NCBI GenBank assembly: GCA_965222895.1
Contig: CBDCVB010000002.1
Location: 1,054,001 to 1,118,000 of the forward strand
DNA length: 64,000 bases
Origin: Bin87 sp965222895
GTDB taxonomy: Bacteria; Chloroflexota; Dehalococcoidia; Lucifugimonadales; UBA3495
Reading direction: 5' to 3'
The notes beneath the pieces were generated by a model. It made no database searches. It was not told the DNA's origin and was given only the letters and a program-made list of their open reading frames with translations. The translations under genes and the position numbers were made by a program. This document shows, one piece after another, positions 52,535 to 60,650 of the stretch. Each line of letters starts with the position of its first letter. The stretch's first letter is position 1.

Positions 52535-54064
52535 ATGAAGTATGACGTTATTGTAATTGGCGGCGGCGCGGCCGGTTGTGTGGTAGCATCCCGACTCTCT
52601 GAAAACCCATCCCGCTCCGTGTTGCTGCTAGAGGCTGGCCCCGACTATCCGGATCCGGCATTGCTGCCCGACGAACTGCGGTACGGGCATACCCGCGATG
52701 CCGAACGGCAGGATGGGCCGCATAACTGGTCGCTGACCGGGACCATAACCGCTGAACAGGGCGAGATTCACGTTGCCCAGGGCAAGGTAATCGGTGGTGG
52801 CAGCTCGATTAATGGGCAGGTGCTGTTGCGGGGTTTGCCGGAGGATTTCGCGATGTGGGCGTCCTGGGGCAATGACCGCTGGGCGTATACCGACGTGCTT
52901 CCCTACTTTCGCAAGATGGAGACCGATGGGGATATTCATGACGACTTTCATGGCACCGATGGGCCCGTCCCGGCGGTGCGTCGGCAAAACGAAACCTGGC
53001 CGCCGATTCAGCGGGCGTTTTACGAATCGTGCCGCGCTGCCGGATATGCCGATTGCCCGGACCTGAACGGCCCGGAACCGGGCGGCGTTGGCCCGATCCC
53101 GATGAACAATCCGGGTGGTGTGCGAATGTCCACCGCCTTGACCCATCTCAGTCCTGGTCGCCATCGCCTGAACCTGACGGTGCGCGGCGGCGTCGTGGTG
53201 CGGCGCATCCGGTTCGACGGTCAACGCGCCTGCGGAGTGGAAGCCGAAAGTGGTGGGCAGGTTTTCAACATCGATGCCGACCGCGTCGTGCTCAGCTCGG
53301 GCGGCATCAAATCCCCGCACCTGCTGATGCTATCTGGGATTGGGCCAGCCGAGTCGTTGCGCCAGTACGGTATAGATGTACTGGTCGATCAGCCGGCGGT
53401 GGGCCAAAACCTGTGGAATCACCCCATCGCCAGCGTCGGCCTGCGCGCCCGCGATGGCGTGCCGCTGTCGCCGGACGCCCAGGGGGTGCGAATCGCCCTG
53501 CGTTACACCGCCACCGGTTCGAGCACATCCAACGATGTCATGATAATGACCAACTCCATCTTCTCGCCGCTGTCGGGAGATGTTCTGCCGGACCGCGGTA
53601 TCAGGCTGTCCTGCGCGCTCGAATTGCCGGCCGGTAGTGGCGAGGTCGAGTTGCAATCGGCTGACCCGCTGCAACAGCCCCGGTTCAACTACCACTACAT
53701 GGAAAACGCCTGGGATCGGGAGCGGCTGCGCGAGGCGGTGCGCTTGTGCCGGCAGCTGGTGGATTACCCGGCCTACGCAGAGGTGCTGGACCAGTGGGTT
53801 TCCCCCACCGAACCGGAGCTGGCCGACGACGATTTGCTGGACGATTGGCTGAAACGCACCATCGGTTCAGCTCGGCACATGTCGGGCACCTGCAAGATGG
53901 GCCCCGACCGCGACTCGGCGGCGGTGGTGAACCAGAGCCTGCAGGTGCGTGGCGTCGAGGGGCTGTGGGTTGCTGACGCCAGCATCTTGCCGCAAGTGCC
54001 CAGGGCCAACACCCACGCCACGGTAATCATGGTGGCCGAACGGCTGGCCGGGGAGTGGGATTAG
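52535..54064 (+). CDS. GMC-family FAD oxidoreductase, copy 2
   Basis: 509 residues. MKYDVIVIGGGAAGCVVASR, GKVIGGGSSINGQVLLRGLP, LSSGGIKSPHLLMLSGIGP and ARHMSGTCKMGPDRDSAAVV match the FAD, GMC and active-site His regions. It is clearly a paralogue of the gene at 17718; the N-terminal 50 residues are close to identical in pattern (SENPSRSVLLLEAGPDYPD). An alcohol or sugar substrate is expected but not predictable. AGGAG lies upstream of the ATG. It stands alone between the methyltransferase gene (divergent) and a repeat-rich gap. Confidence 0.9.
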   Translation: MKYDVIVIGGGAAGCVVASRLSENPSRSVLLLEAGPDYPDPALLPDELRYGHTRDAERQDGPHNWSLTGTITAEQGEIHVAQGKVIGGGSSINGQVLLRGLPEDFAMWASWGNDRWAYTDVLPYFRKMETDGDIHDDFHGTDGPVPAVRRQNETWPPIQRAFYESCRAAGYADCPDLNGPEPGGVGPIPMNNPGGVRMSTALTHLSPGRHRLNLTVRGGVVVRRIRFDGQRACGVEAESGGQVFNIDADRVVLSSGGIKSPHLLMLSGIGPAESLRQYGIDVLVDQPAVGQNLWNHPIASVGLRARDGVPLSPDAQGVRIALRYTATGSSTSNDVMIMTNSIFSPLSGDVLPDRGIRLSCALELPAGSGEVELQSADPLQQPRFNYHYMENAWDRERLREAVRLCRQLVDYPAYAEVLDQWVSPTEPELADDDLLDDWLKRTIGSARHMSGTCKMGPDRDSAAVVNQSLQVRGVEGLWVADASILPQVPRANTHATVIMVAERLAGEWD

Positions 54065-54109
54065 GTTCTGTTGGCAATTAGCAAACCCACCCGTCACTTG
54101 GCAAACCAA

Positions 54110-54217
54110 CCCGCCACTCCCGCGAAAGCGGGAGTCCAGAGACGGTGTGATGAAAGAACGAGAACCTTGATTAACGACTTCGGCCACTGGATTCCCGCTT
54201 TCGCGGGAGTATCAGTG
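54110..54217. repeat. REP-like inverted pair
   Basis: CCACTCCCGCGAAAGCGGGA (54113 on, ending GTCCAG) and CTGGATTCCCGCTTTCGCGG (54187 on) are inverted copies. Each is itself a short palindrome (CCCGCGAAAGCGGG / CCCGCTTTCGCGGG). They are about 50 bp apart in a non-coding gap of 444 bp (54065-54508). Confidence 0.7.
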
Positions 54218-54314
54218 TAATGCTAGTCTTACGCACGAGGTCCCTCCTAGAGGAAATCATTGAAAGTTGACAGCGTTCATCGCACACAGTGACTGGACGC
54301 CTGTCTCAACGAAG

Positions 54315-54430
54315 GTAACTGTTCACTTTTGGGGGGACGGAAACGGTGGGCAGTGGAAATTTCGTGCTTGGCTGCCCATCCACAACTGGCCGAATAGTCG
54401 GTAGATCCCCGCAAGTCTGAACAGTTACAC
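54315..54430. mobile_element. MITE-like element, about 116 bp, with 8-bp direct repeats
   Basis: GTAACTGTTCA (54315-54325) and TGAACAGTTAC (54418-54428) are perfect 11-bp inverted ends. CAACGAAG occurs at 54307-54314 directly before and at 54431-54438, two bases after the right end, a likely 8-bp target duplication. GTAA ends and 8-bp duplications are typical of IS66-family elements. No ORF inside. Confidence 0.6.
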
Positions 54431-54508
54431 CAACGAAGCTGTCAGTGCCGTTGCGCTAAATTATGTGCTACCATTCCTCGTCCTACGCAAGCATTCCGAG
54501 GCACTGCT

Positions 54509-55342
54509 ATGACCACTAAAATCCCCACATTTCTCCCCGGCGCGTATATCCCAAAATGGGTTGACCCTGATACCTTCATTTCCCCCGACCCACTCCCGAT
54601 GCCCGACGCCATGCACCAGGAACCCTACTTCACCGACATTATGAGCACCCTGCGCCGGCATCTGCGCGGACAGCCCGATACGCTGATTTCCGGCGACAGC
54701 TGCCTCTACTACGATCGCGACAACCTCAACAACCGTTACGAACCCGATTGCTACATCGCTTTCGATGTTGACGTTGACGTCATCTGGCCTCGTAATGGCT
54801 ATATGACCTGGGTAGCCGGCAAACCGCCGGACTTTGCCTTGGAAATTGCCTCGGAAACCACGTGGCAGCGGGATATGTTCACTAAGCGGCGCGATTACGC
54901 CCGCATCGGCATCGGTGAGTATTGGCGGTTTGACGGCACCGGCGGGGATTACTACCCAGACGCGCTGGCCGGCGATCGGCTGATTGACGGCCAGTACGAA
55001 CCGATTCAGATGAAAACGGAACCGGACGGAACAGTTTGGGGATACAGCGCAGTCCTTGACCTGTACCTCTGTTGGGATAGCGGCTGGCTGTTTTTCTGGG
55101 ACCCCAAGACGGGCGGATTCCTGCGTAACATCGACGCCGCCGATGACGCCCGGCAGGCCGCCGAGGATGCGCTGGCGGCGACTCAAGGGGAACTGGCGGT
55201 TACTCAAGGGGAACTGTCGGTAACTCAGGAAGAGCTAACGGCATCGCGTTCCGCCGAGCAAAACGCATCGGAGCAGCTGGAAGCCGCACAAGAAACCATA
55301 CGTCGGCTCCGGGAGCAACTGGGCGCATCAGAACCCGGCTGA
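54509..55342 (+). CDS. Uma2 family putative endonuclease (DUF820) with coiled-coil tail
   Basis: 277 residues. The N-terminal domain has the PD-(D/E)xK-like YEPDCYIAFDVDVDV and PDFALEIASETTWQRDM of Uma2 proteins, common in cyanobacteria and Chloroflexota. From residue 210 a coiled coil follows with a repeated heptad-like unit (ATQGELAVTQGELSVTQEEL) and RRLREQLGA. The family's role is uncertain; it may be a nuclease linked to mobile DNA. It starts 78 bp after a MITE-like element and is followed 42 bp later by the dihydropyrimidinase-like gene. Confidence 0.85.
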   Translation: MTTKIPTFLPGAYIPKWVDPDTFISPDPLPMPDAMHQEPYFTDIMSTLRRHLRGQPDTLISGDSCLYYDRDNLNNRYEPDCYIAFDVDVDVIWPRNGYMTWVAGKPPDFALEIASETTWQRDMFTKRRDYARIGIGEYWRFDGTGGDYYPDALAGDRLIDGQYEPIQMKTEPDGTVWGYSAVLDLYLCWDSGWLFFWDPKTGGFLRNIDAADDARQAAEDALAATQGELAVTQGELSVTQEELTASRSAEQNASEQLEAAQETIRRLREQLGASEPG

Positions 55343-55384
55343 ATTACTATCACACCATCTTTCTCTATTAAGGAATGGCCAACT

Positions 55385-56833
55385 ATGTTTGATTTGTTGA
55401 TTACCGGTGGAACGGTGGTGACGCCCAGTGAAGCGGCGGTGCTGGACATTGGCGTGCAGGACGGGCGCATCGCGGCGATAGCGGCGCCCGGTACGCTGAC
55501 CGACGACGCGACGCAAACGCTGGACGCAACCGGACGCATCGTTACGCCCGGTGGGATTGAACCCCATGCCCATGCTGCGGCCAACGTGCGGCCCGGGGCC
55601 CATGAGCTAGTTGCCGGCGTCCCCAACGCCGGCCCGCTGGAGCACTCCCTGGGGGCGATTTGGGGCGGCACCACCACGGTGGTGGACTTCGCGCCGGCGC
55701 CGGAGGGGGAGTTGGTGGGCGGTGTCCACGATTTCCTGTCGGTATGGAACGGGAATACTTACACCGACTACTCGGCCCACATCATCTATTCCAGCCGAAA
55801 CTCCGCCGACAGCATCGCCCGCGTCGGTGAGCTGATTGAGAATGATTTTCCCAGCGTCAAGATTTTTACCACCAACATCAGGCCGCCGTCGGACCCGCCG
55901 TTGACGCTGACTCCCGTAGGCCGAATTGACAATGGCCGTCTCGCCGACCTCACGGCGCAGCTGGCGCGAAACGACGGAGTCTTGGCGGTGCACGCCGAAG
56001 ACGACGAATTGGTGATGTACAACTACTTGATGGCGCGTCAGCGGGACAACTGGGACTGGTATAACGCGCACCTGATTCACTCCAAGGAGGTGGAGGATCT
56101 GGCATTCCGCGATGTGATTCGAATCGCCGAACAGAACGGCGCTGGAATGTATTTCGTTCACGTAACGGGCAACGATGGCGTAAACGCGGTGGCCGCGGCG
56201 CGCAGTCGGGGCCTGCCGGTGTACGGCGAGGTGTTGACCCTGGCCCTGTCCTTCAACTGCTGGCAGTACCGGGAACCCGACGGCATGAAATACCACACCT
56301 ACCCGTCGCTGAAATACCCGGAAGACGGGGACGACCTGTGGTCCGGCTTGCTGGGCAACAACCTCACATTTACCGCCACGGACAGCAGCTTCACCACCTA
56401 TCTCGATAAAACCGCCGGACGCAACGTACAGGATATGCGGGGCGGCAACATCGGCATCGAAATTCGGATGGGCGTCAACTACAGCGAGGCGGTGGTGAAG
56501 CGTGGTATGCCGCTGACCCAGTACGCCAACATCACCTCCACCAACGCGGCCCGCCTGCTGGGAATGTACCCGCGCAAGGGCGTCATCGCCCCCGGTAGCG
56601 ACGCCGACTTTGCCATCATCGACCCGACGTTCAGGAAGCGACTCACCATGGATGATTTGCACTTGCGCGATTACAGTCCCTGGGAAGGCTGGGAGGTTAG
56701 CGGCTGGCCGACTACTGTCATCCTGCGGGGCAAGGTTATGGTTGATAACGGTCAGCTGCTGGGTGATCCCAACGACGGGCAGCTGGTGCGCCGGCGGATT
56801 GACCCCGCCGTGCTGCAACGGCCGGCGTTCTAG
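55385..56833 (+). CDS. Dihydropyrimidinase / D-hydantoinase-like amidohydrolase
   Basis: 482 residues. Amidohydrolase features: GGIEPHAHAAANVRPG (the metal His pair, HxH in PHAH), VKIFTTN with the likely carbamylated Lys, LAVHAEDDELVMYN, YFVHVTGNDGVNAV and GVIAPGSDADFAIIDPT. It should hydrolyse dihydropyrimidines, hydantoins or related cyclic amides using a binuclear metal centre. PHAHA in place of the usual D-x-H-x-H is a variant. AAGGA precedes the ATG. It may act with HyuA/HyuB in use of cyclic amides, although it is not adjacent to them. Confidence 0.85.
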   Translation: MFDLLITGGTVVTPSEAAVLDIGVQDGRIAAIAAPGTLTDDATQTLDATGRIVTPGGIEPHAHAAANVRPGAHELVAGVPNAGPLEHSLGAIWGGTTTVVDFAPAPEGELVGGVHDFLSVWNGNTYTDYSAHIIYSSRNSADSIARVGELIENDFPSVKIFTTNIRPPSDPPLTLTPVGRIDNGRLADLTAQLARNDGVLAVHAEDDELVMYNYLMARQRDNWDWYNAHLIHSKEVEDLAFRDVIRIAEQNGAGMYFVHVTGNDGVNAVAAARSRGLPVYGEVLTLALSFNCWQYREPDGMKYHTYPSLKYPEDGDDLWSGLLGNNLTFTATDSSFTTYLDKTAGRNVQDMRGGNIGIEIRMGVNYSEAVVKRGMPLTQYANITSTNAARLLGMYPRKGVIAPGSDADFAIIDPTFRKRLTMDDLHLRDYSPWEGWEVSGWPTTVILRGKVMVDNGQLLGDPNDGQLVRRRIDPAVLQRPAF

Positions 56834-56848
56834 CCGGAACCAACCGCA

Positions 56849-58318
56849 TTGGAAAACGAGCCGAACACTGTCCTTTATTGTCGGTTCTGCGGCAACCTGA
56901 ATCCGGAAGGTTCCGGACTGCGCTGTAGCCAGTGCGGCGCCTACTCCGGCATGGAAACGGTTGTCGAAGACGAGGCCCGCCGCCGGTCGCGTCGCATCCG
57001 GCTGGATTTCCTGCGCAACCGCATCACCCGCATCGCCATTGTGGTCGTGCCACTGCTGATGTTATTGGTGTGGGTGCTCTGGGGGTACACGGGATTGCCG
57101 CCCGACCCTCCACTGCCGACGACAAACATCGGAGACACTTCGGTAGCGCCGGCGCCTGGTGACTGGCCGCAGGCACGCGGGGGCGTCACCAACACCGCGG
57201 CCAGCGTAGGTCATCTGGACGTATCCGCAGAGGGGGTGACCGACGTGGCGTGGCGTTACGTCGCCGGCGCCCCCGTCGTGGCGGCTCCGGCGGTAGTCGG
57301 CGGCCGGGTGTACGTTACGGCTGAGGATGGAACCGTTACCGCCCTGGACCAGAGCAGTGGAGAGGTGGTGTGGCAGTACGAATCCGGTCTGACTGCTACG
57401 GTAACGCCGGCGGTTGTCGATGGTCTGGTCTTTGTGGTGTTCCGCCCCGGCGTTGTATCCGCGCTCAACGCCGACACCGGCGATGTGGTTTGGTCGCGCC
57501 GATTGCAGGTGGCGTCCCTACCCTCGCCCACCGTTGCCAACGGCAGGTTGTTTGTTGCCGAAACAGACCAGAATCGCCTGTTGGCGATGGACGCTGCCAC
57601 GGGCGCGGATTTGTGGGATTACCACTTGAGTGACTGGGTAATCGCTCCGCCGGCCATAATTGACGGCAAGGTAATTGCCACTTCCAACGACTCCGTAATT
57701 CACATCGTGGACGAGACGACCGGCCAACGTCGGATGATATTCGACGCCGGCCAGGGCCGGTGGGTGCGCGGCGCTCCGATAGTGACCGACCGTCTGTTGC
57801 ACGTGAGCAGCAACGGTGGGCGCGTTTGGGGCATCGATTATCAGGGCCACCGTTATCCACTGGAGCGGCAATGGCTCTATGTGCGTACTGTGGTTTGGGT
57901 TTGGGGATTCACCAACCGGGGGCCCATACAACAAGGCTCCGTCTGGGCGGTTCGAACTGACGGCGAGCAGCCATATTCGCCGGCGCTGGCCGGAACAACG
58001 GCGGTGATTGCCGACACCACCGGGGTTGTTACCGGATTGGATATGGGCGCGGGCAGGATACTTTGGGAAACTGACCTTGCCGACGACATCAACGTAGCGC
58101 CCACCGTAGCCAGCGATGTGGCCCTCATCGCCCTGGAATCCGGCGAAGTAGTGGGGCTGTCGGTAGCAGACGGATCCCGGGCATGGTCGGCGCCGATGGC
58201 GGGCCTGGTAACCGCCTCGCCGATCATAGCCGGCGACCGGTTGCTGGTGGCAACCTCCGAAGCTGGCGGAACGCTGGTAAGCGTCGCCGGCGTAGCAAAG
58301 CAAGTGATAGAACCGTAA
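56849..58318 (+). CDS. Membrane-anchored PQQ-like beta-propeller with N-terminal zinc ribbon
   Basis: 489 residues from a TTG at 56849, 15 bp after the amidohydrolase stop. A zinc ribbon (Cys 11, 14, 26, 29 in CRFCGN and CSQCGAY) precedes one transmembrane helix (62-80). The rest is an extracytoplasmic propeller of PQQ/BamB-like blades: GGRVYVTAEDGTVTALDQSS, VSALNADTGDVVWSRRL, NRLLAMDAATGADLWDY, VTGLDMGAGRILWETDL. No enzyme residues for PQQ dehydrogenase activity were seen, so it is more likely a scaffold or sensor. The cytosolic zinc ribbon joined to an outer propeller is unusual. Confidence 0.78.
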   Translation: MENEPNTVLYCRFCGNLNPEGSGLRCSQCGAYSGMETVVEDEARRRSRRIRLDFLRNRITRIAIVVVPLLMLLVWVLWGYTGLPPDPPLPTTNIGDTSVAPAPGDWPQARGGVTNTAASVGHLDVSAEGVTDVAWRYVAGAPVVAAPAVVGGRVYVTAEDGTVTALDQSSGEVVWQYESGLTATVTPAVVDGLVFVVFRPGVVSALNADTGDVVWSRRLQVASLPSPTVANGRLFVAETDQNRLLAMDAATGADLWDYHLSDWVIAPPAIIDGKVIATSNDSVIHIVDETTGQRRMIFDAGQGRWVRGAPIVTDRLLHVSSNGGRVWGIDYQGHRYPLERQWLYVRTVVWVWGFTNRGPIQQGSVWAVRTDGEQPYSPALAGTTAVIADTTGVVTGLDMGAGRILWETDLADDINVAPTVASDVALIALESGEVVGLSVADGSRAWSAPMAGLVTASPIIAGDRLLVATSEAGGTLVSVAGVAKQVIEP

Positions 58319-58361
58319 TTCAATTCGATGATGTAAGCCCCAATCTATTCTAATATCGCAT

Positions 58362-58392
58362 TTGACATCGATTTTCGTAAGCAGGTTATAAT
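58362..58392 (+). promoter_or_regulatory. Promoter of the first peptide-binding protein gene
   Basis: TTGACA (58362-58367) and TATAAT (58387-58392) are both perfect, with 19 bp between, in an AT-rich stretch 90 bp before the ATG at 58482. Confidence 0.6.
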
Positions 58393-58481
58393 GCTACGAA
58401 TGAAATCAGCAAGCCGGTGATGCTGCGGTATTGATTGAGACGCGCGTCGCCGACGCCCATACGAAGCAGGGGGTTATCCTG

Positions 58482-60377
58482 ATGACGTGGCGACGAATGT
58501 GGCATCCGAGAGTTTTGCTGACGCTGGCAGTGGTGACCGGCCTGGTGGCGGTAGTGGCTTGCGGCGGGACAGCCAGCCCGCAACAAGACGCGGGTACTAC
58601 GGCTGCATCAGCCCCGACACCAACCCTCGACCGATTGGCTGCGGCGGACCCACCGACGCCCACGGCGCCGTTGGATGCTACTCCTACGGCAGTTCCGGTT
58701 CCCACAGTGATGGCAGCCGACGTAAGGCCTGATTGGTGGGTGGAGGGTGCAAGCAAGCTCTACCGGGGTGATTTTCCGCTGGTTGCCCAATACAACCCCG
58801 GGTTTTGGGATGTGCATTACGGCGGTTCAATGAACACCGTGTTGATACCGTCCGGGCCTCGCTTTAATCAACTTCTCGAATACAACCCGGTAAGTCCGAG
58901 CGAAATTATTGGCGACGTGGCGCTGAATTGGGAGTCTTATCAGGACGGGGAGGAATTCGGCTACATCTTCCACCTGAACCCGAACGTTACGTTCACCGAC
59001 GGGCATCCGTTGACTGCGGAAGACGTAGTGTACTCTCTGAATCGCATCACATTAGGACAGGTGGAAGAGGGCGTGCTGCGGGCCCGCACCGGCATGATGA
59101 ATAACTTCCTGGTCTATGACACGTTTGAAGCCGTGGACGATTACACGGTGAAAGTTCCGTTGCGCTATCCGGCGGCGAGTTTTCTGCCCAATCTGGCGTC
59201 GGACTACATGAAGATTTACCCTAAACACGTTGCCGAGAACCTGACCCAGGATCAGGCCAACAAGGGTATTGGTCAGGAGGACGCCTTGGCGTCGATCAAA
59301 GCCGGACAACCCGAGGGACTTATTGGGTCAGGCCCGTGGATGTTGCGGGAGTGGGAGAAGGACACGGGCTATTCCTTTGACCGCAATCCCAACTATTTCA
59401 AAACCGGCCGGCCTTTCTTTGAGGGATTGAAAATATACCTGATTGTGGATGTGGCACGTAATCTGTCGGCTCTGCAAACCGGGCAGGTTTTCGGAACCTA
59501 TCAGTCGGTTACCACGCATACCCCAGAAAATGCGGCGCGTCTGGAACAGGATACCGACGGTCGCGTGCGTGCATTGGTGTTGGTAGGCTCTGCCGTTCAA
59601 TCTTATTTCCTCAACACTAATAAAGCGCCTTTCGATGACCCGCGGGTTCGGCGGGCGTTCTACCTGGGGCTTGACCGCGACCTGGGCGTAAGTCAGGCGG
59701 TGCAGGGATTCGGGTTGCCGGGCACTTTCTTTTCGCCAGGCATTGTTGAGGACCTGGAAGAAACGCGTGACATCGATGCGGCGTTCGCCACCGACCGCTC
59801 CGCCGCGCTGGCGGAAGCCCGTGAGTTATTAACCGCCGCTGGCTACTCCGAAGGATTCAAAATTACGCTAAACGTGGTCAATACTGCGCCGGCGCTACCC
59901 GGCGCGGAAGTAACGGCGCCGCAGATGAGGGATGACCTGAATATCGACATCGAGATTCAACCAACAGACTTGGCTACCATGTACGTCGGAATGCGCGACG
60001 GTGTAGCCAACATGAGTTCGGTGGGTACGGGCATCATCCTGCGCGACCCTGGCGACATCATCAACCAGTTCTATTTGCAGGACGTTTTGCGTAACCCTCA
60101 CAACTGGCAGAACGACCGGGTGGATGAGCTAATCGCCTTGCAGAACGAGGCCATAGACCCGGCGGTGCGTCAGGGTCACCTGGTAGAAATGGCTAACATT
60201 TTGCACCGGGGAGAAAGCCACTGGGTGCCCTATTTCTGGTATTCCACCGCCGGGGCCTATGACTATCGGATCCGGAACTTCTACTACCCACCCACGGTGC
60301 AGCTCATCAAGAAGTGGGATCACCAGTGGTTTGACGAGGATCGGGAAATGCCCGACGGAGTGGGCTACGTGCCGTAG
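58482..60377 (+). CDS. Peptide/oligopeptide ABC substrate-binding lipoprotein, copy 1
   Basis: 631 residues from the ATG at 58482 with AGGGGG upstream. It has a lipoprotein signal (LVAVVACGG, Cys near residue 28), then a Thr/Pro-rich linker and an SBP_bac_5 domain: YNPVSPSEIIGDVALNWESY, TFTDGHPLTAEDVVYSLNRI, YPKHVAENLTQDQ, NPNYFKTGRPFFEGL, DDPRVRRAFYLGLDR. It is anchored outside the membrane and delivers peptides or other small solutes to the DppBC-type permeases encoded downstream. A paralogue follows. Confidence 0.9.
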   Translation: MTWRRMWHPRVLLTLAVVTGLVAVVACGGTASPQQDAGTTAASAPTPTLDRLAAADPPTPTAPLDATPTAVPVPTVMAADVRPDWWVEGASKLYRGDFPLVAQYNPGFWDVHYGGSMNTVLIPSGPRFNQLLEYNPVSPSEIIGDVALNWESYQDGEEFGYIFHLNPNVTFTDGHPLTAEDVVYSLNRITLGQVEEGVLRARTGMMNNFLVYDTFEAVDDYTVKVPLRYPAASFLPNLASDYMKIYPKHVAENLTQDQANKGIGQEDALASIKAGQPEGLIGSGPWMLREWEKDTGYSFDRNPNYFKTGRPFFEGLKIYLIVDVARNLSALQTGQVFGTYQSVTTHTPENAARLEQDTDGRVRALVLVGSAVQSYFLNTNKAPFDDPRVRRAFYLGLDRDLGVSQAVQGFGLPGTFFSPGIVEDLEETRDIDAAFATDRSAALAEARELLTAAGYSEGFKITLNVVNTAPALPGAEVTAPQMRDDLNIDIEIQPTDLATMYVGMRDGVANMSSVGTGIILRDPGDIINQFYLQDVLRNPHNWQNDRVDELIALQNEAIDPAVRQGHLVEMANILHRGESHWVPYFWYSTAGAYDYRIRNFYYPPTVQLIKKWDHQWFDEDREMPDGVGYVP

Positions 60378-60429
60378 TGGAGAACCGGGAATATGCTTGG
60401 GCAAAACGGAGGAATTAGTCGCATTGTGC

Positions 60430-60458
60430 CCTGCTGACGCCGTATTTTCGTCAGCAGG
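60430..60458 (+). terminator. Hairpin after the first binding-protein gene
   Basis: CCTGCTGACG (60430-60439) pairs with CGTCAGCAGG (60449-60458) over a 9-nt loop. No T-run follows, so it may be a partial terminator or RNA stabiliser. Confidence 0.5.
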
Positions 60459-60526
60459 CGCGTATTATCGGGAGCCGAAAGCAATCAACGTAATACTGTT
60501 GGCTTTGCAATATCTTCGTTCGTTGG

Positions 60527-60555
60527 TTGACATTAATTTATCGCTCGATTACTAT
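60527..60555 (+). promoter_or_regulatory. Promoter of the second peptide-binding protein gene
   Basis: TTGACA (60527-60532), 17-bp spacer, TACTAT (60550-60555), about 95 bp before the ATG at 60651. It allows separate expression of the second copy and the permeases. Confidence 0.6.
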
Positions 60556-60650
60556 CGGTCGTCGCTGGCAAATTGATGCCGGCATATCCCGCAGTGTGCC
60601 GTTTAATCGTCTGGTACTGCTGCGAGGCGATAGCTCAGGAGGCTCCATAG

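Noticed and set aside
55607..56818. 403-codon minus-strand frame opposite the amidohydrolase
   Set aside because: Antisense shadow; no start signal and no motif.
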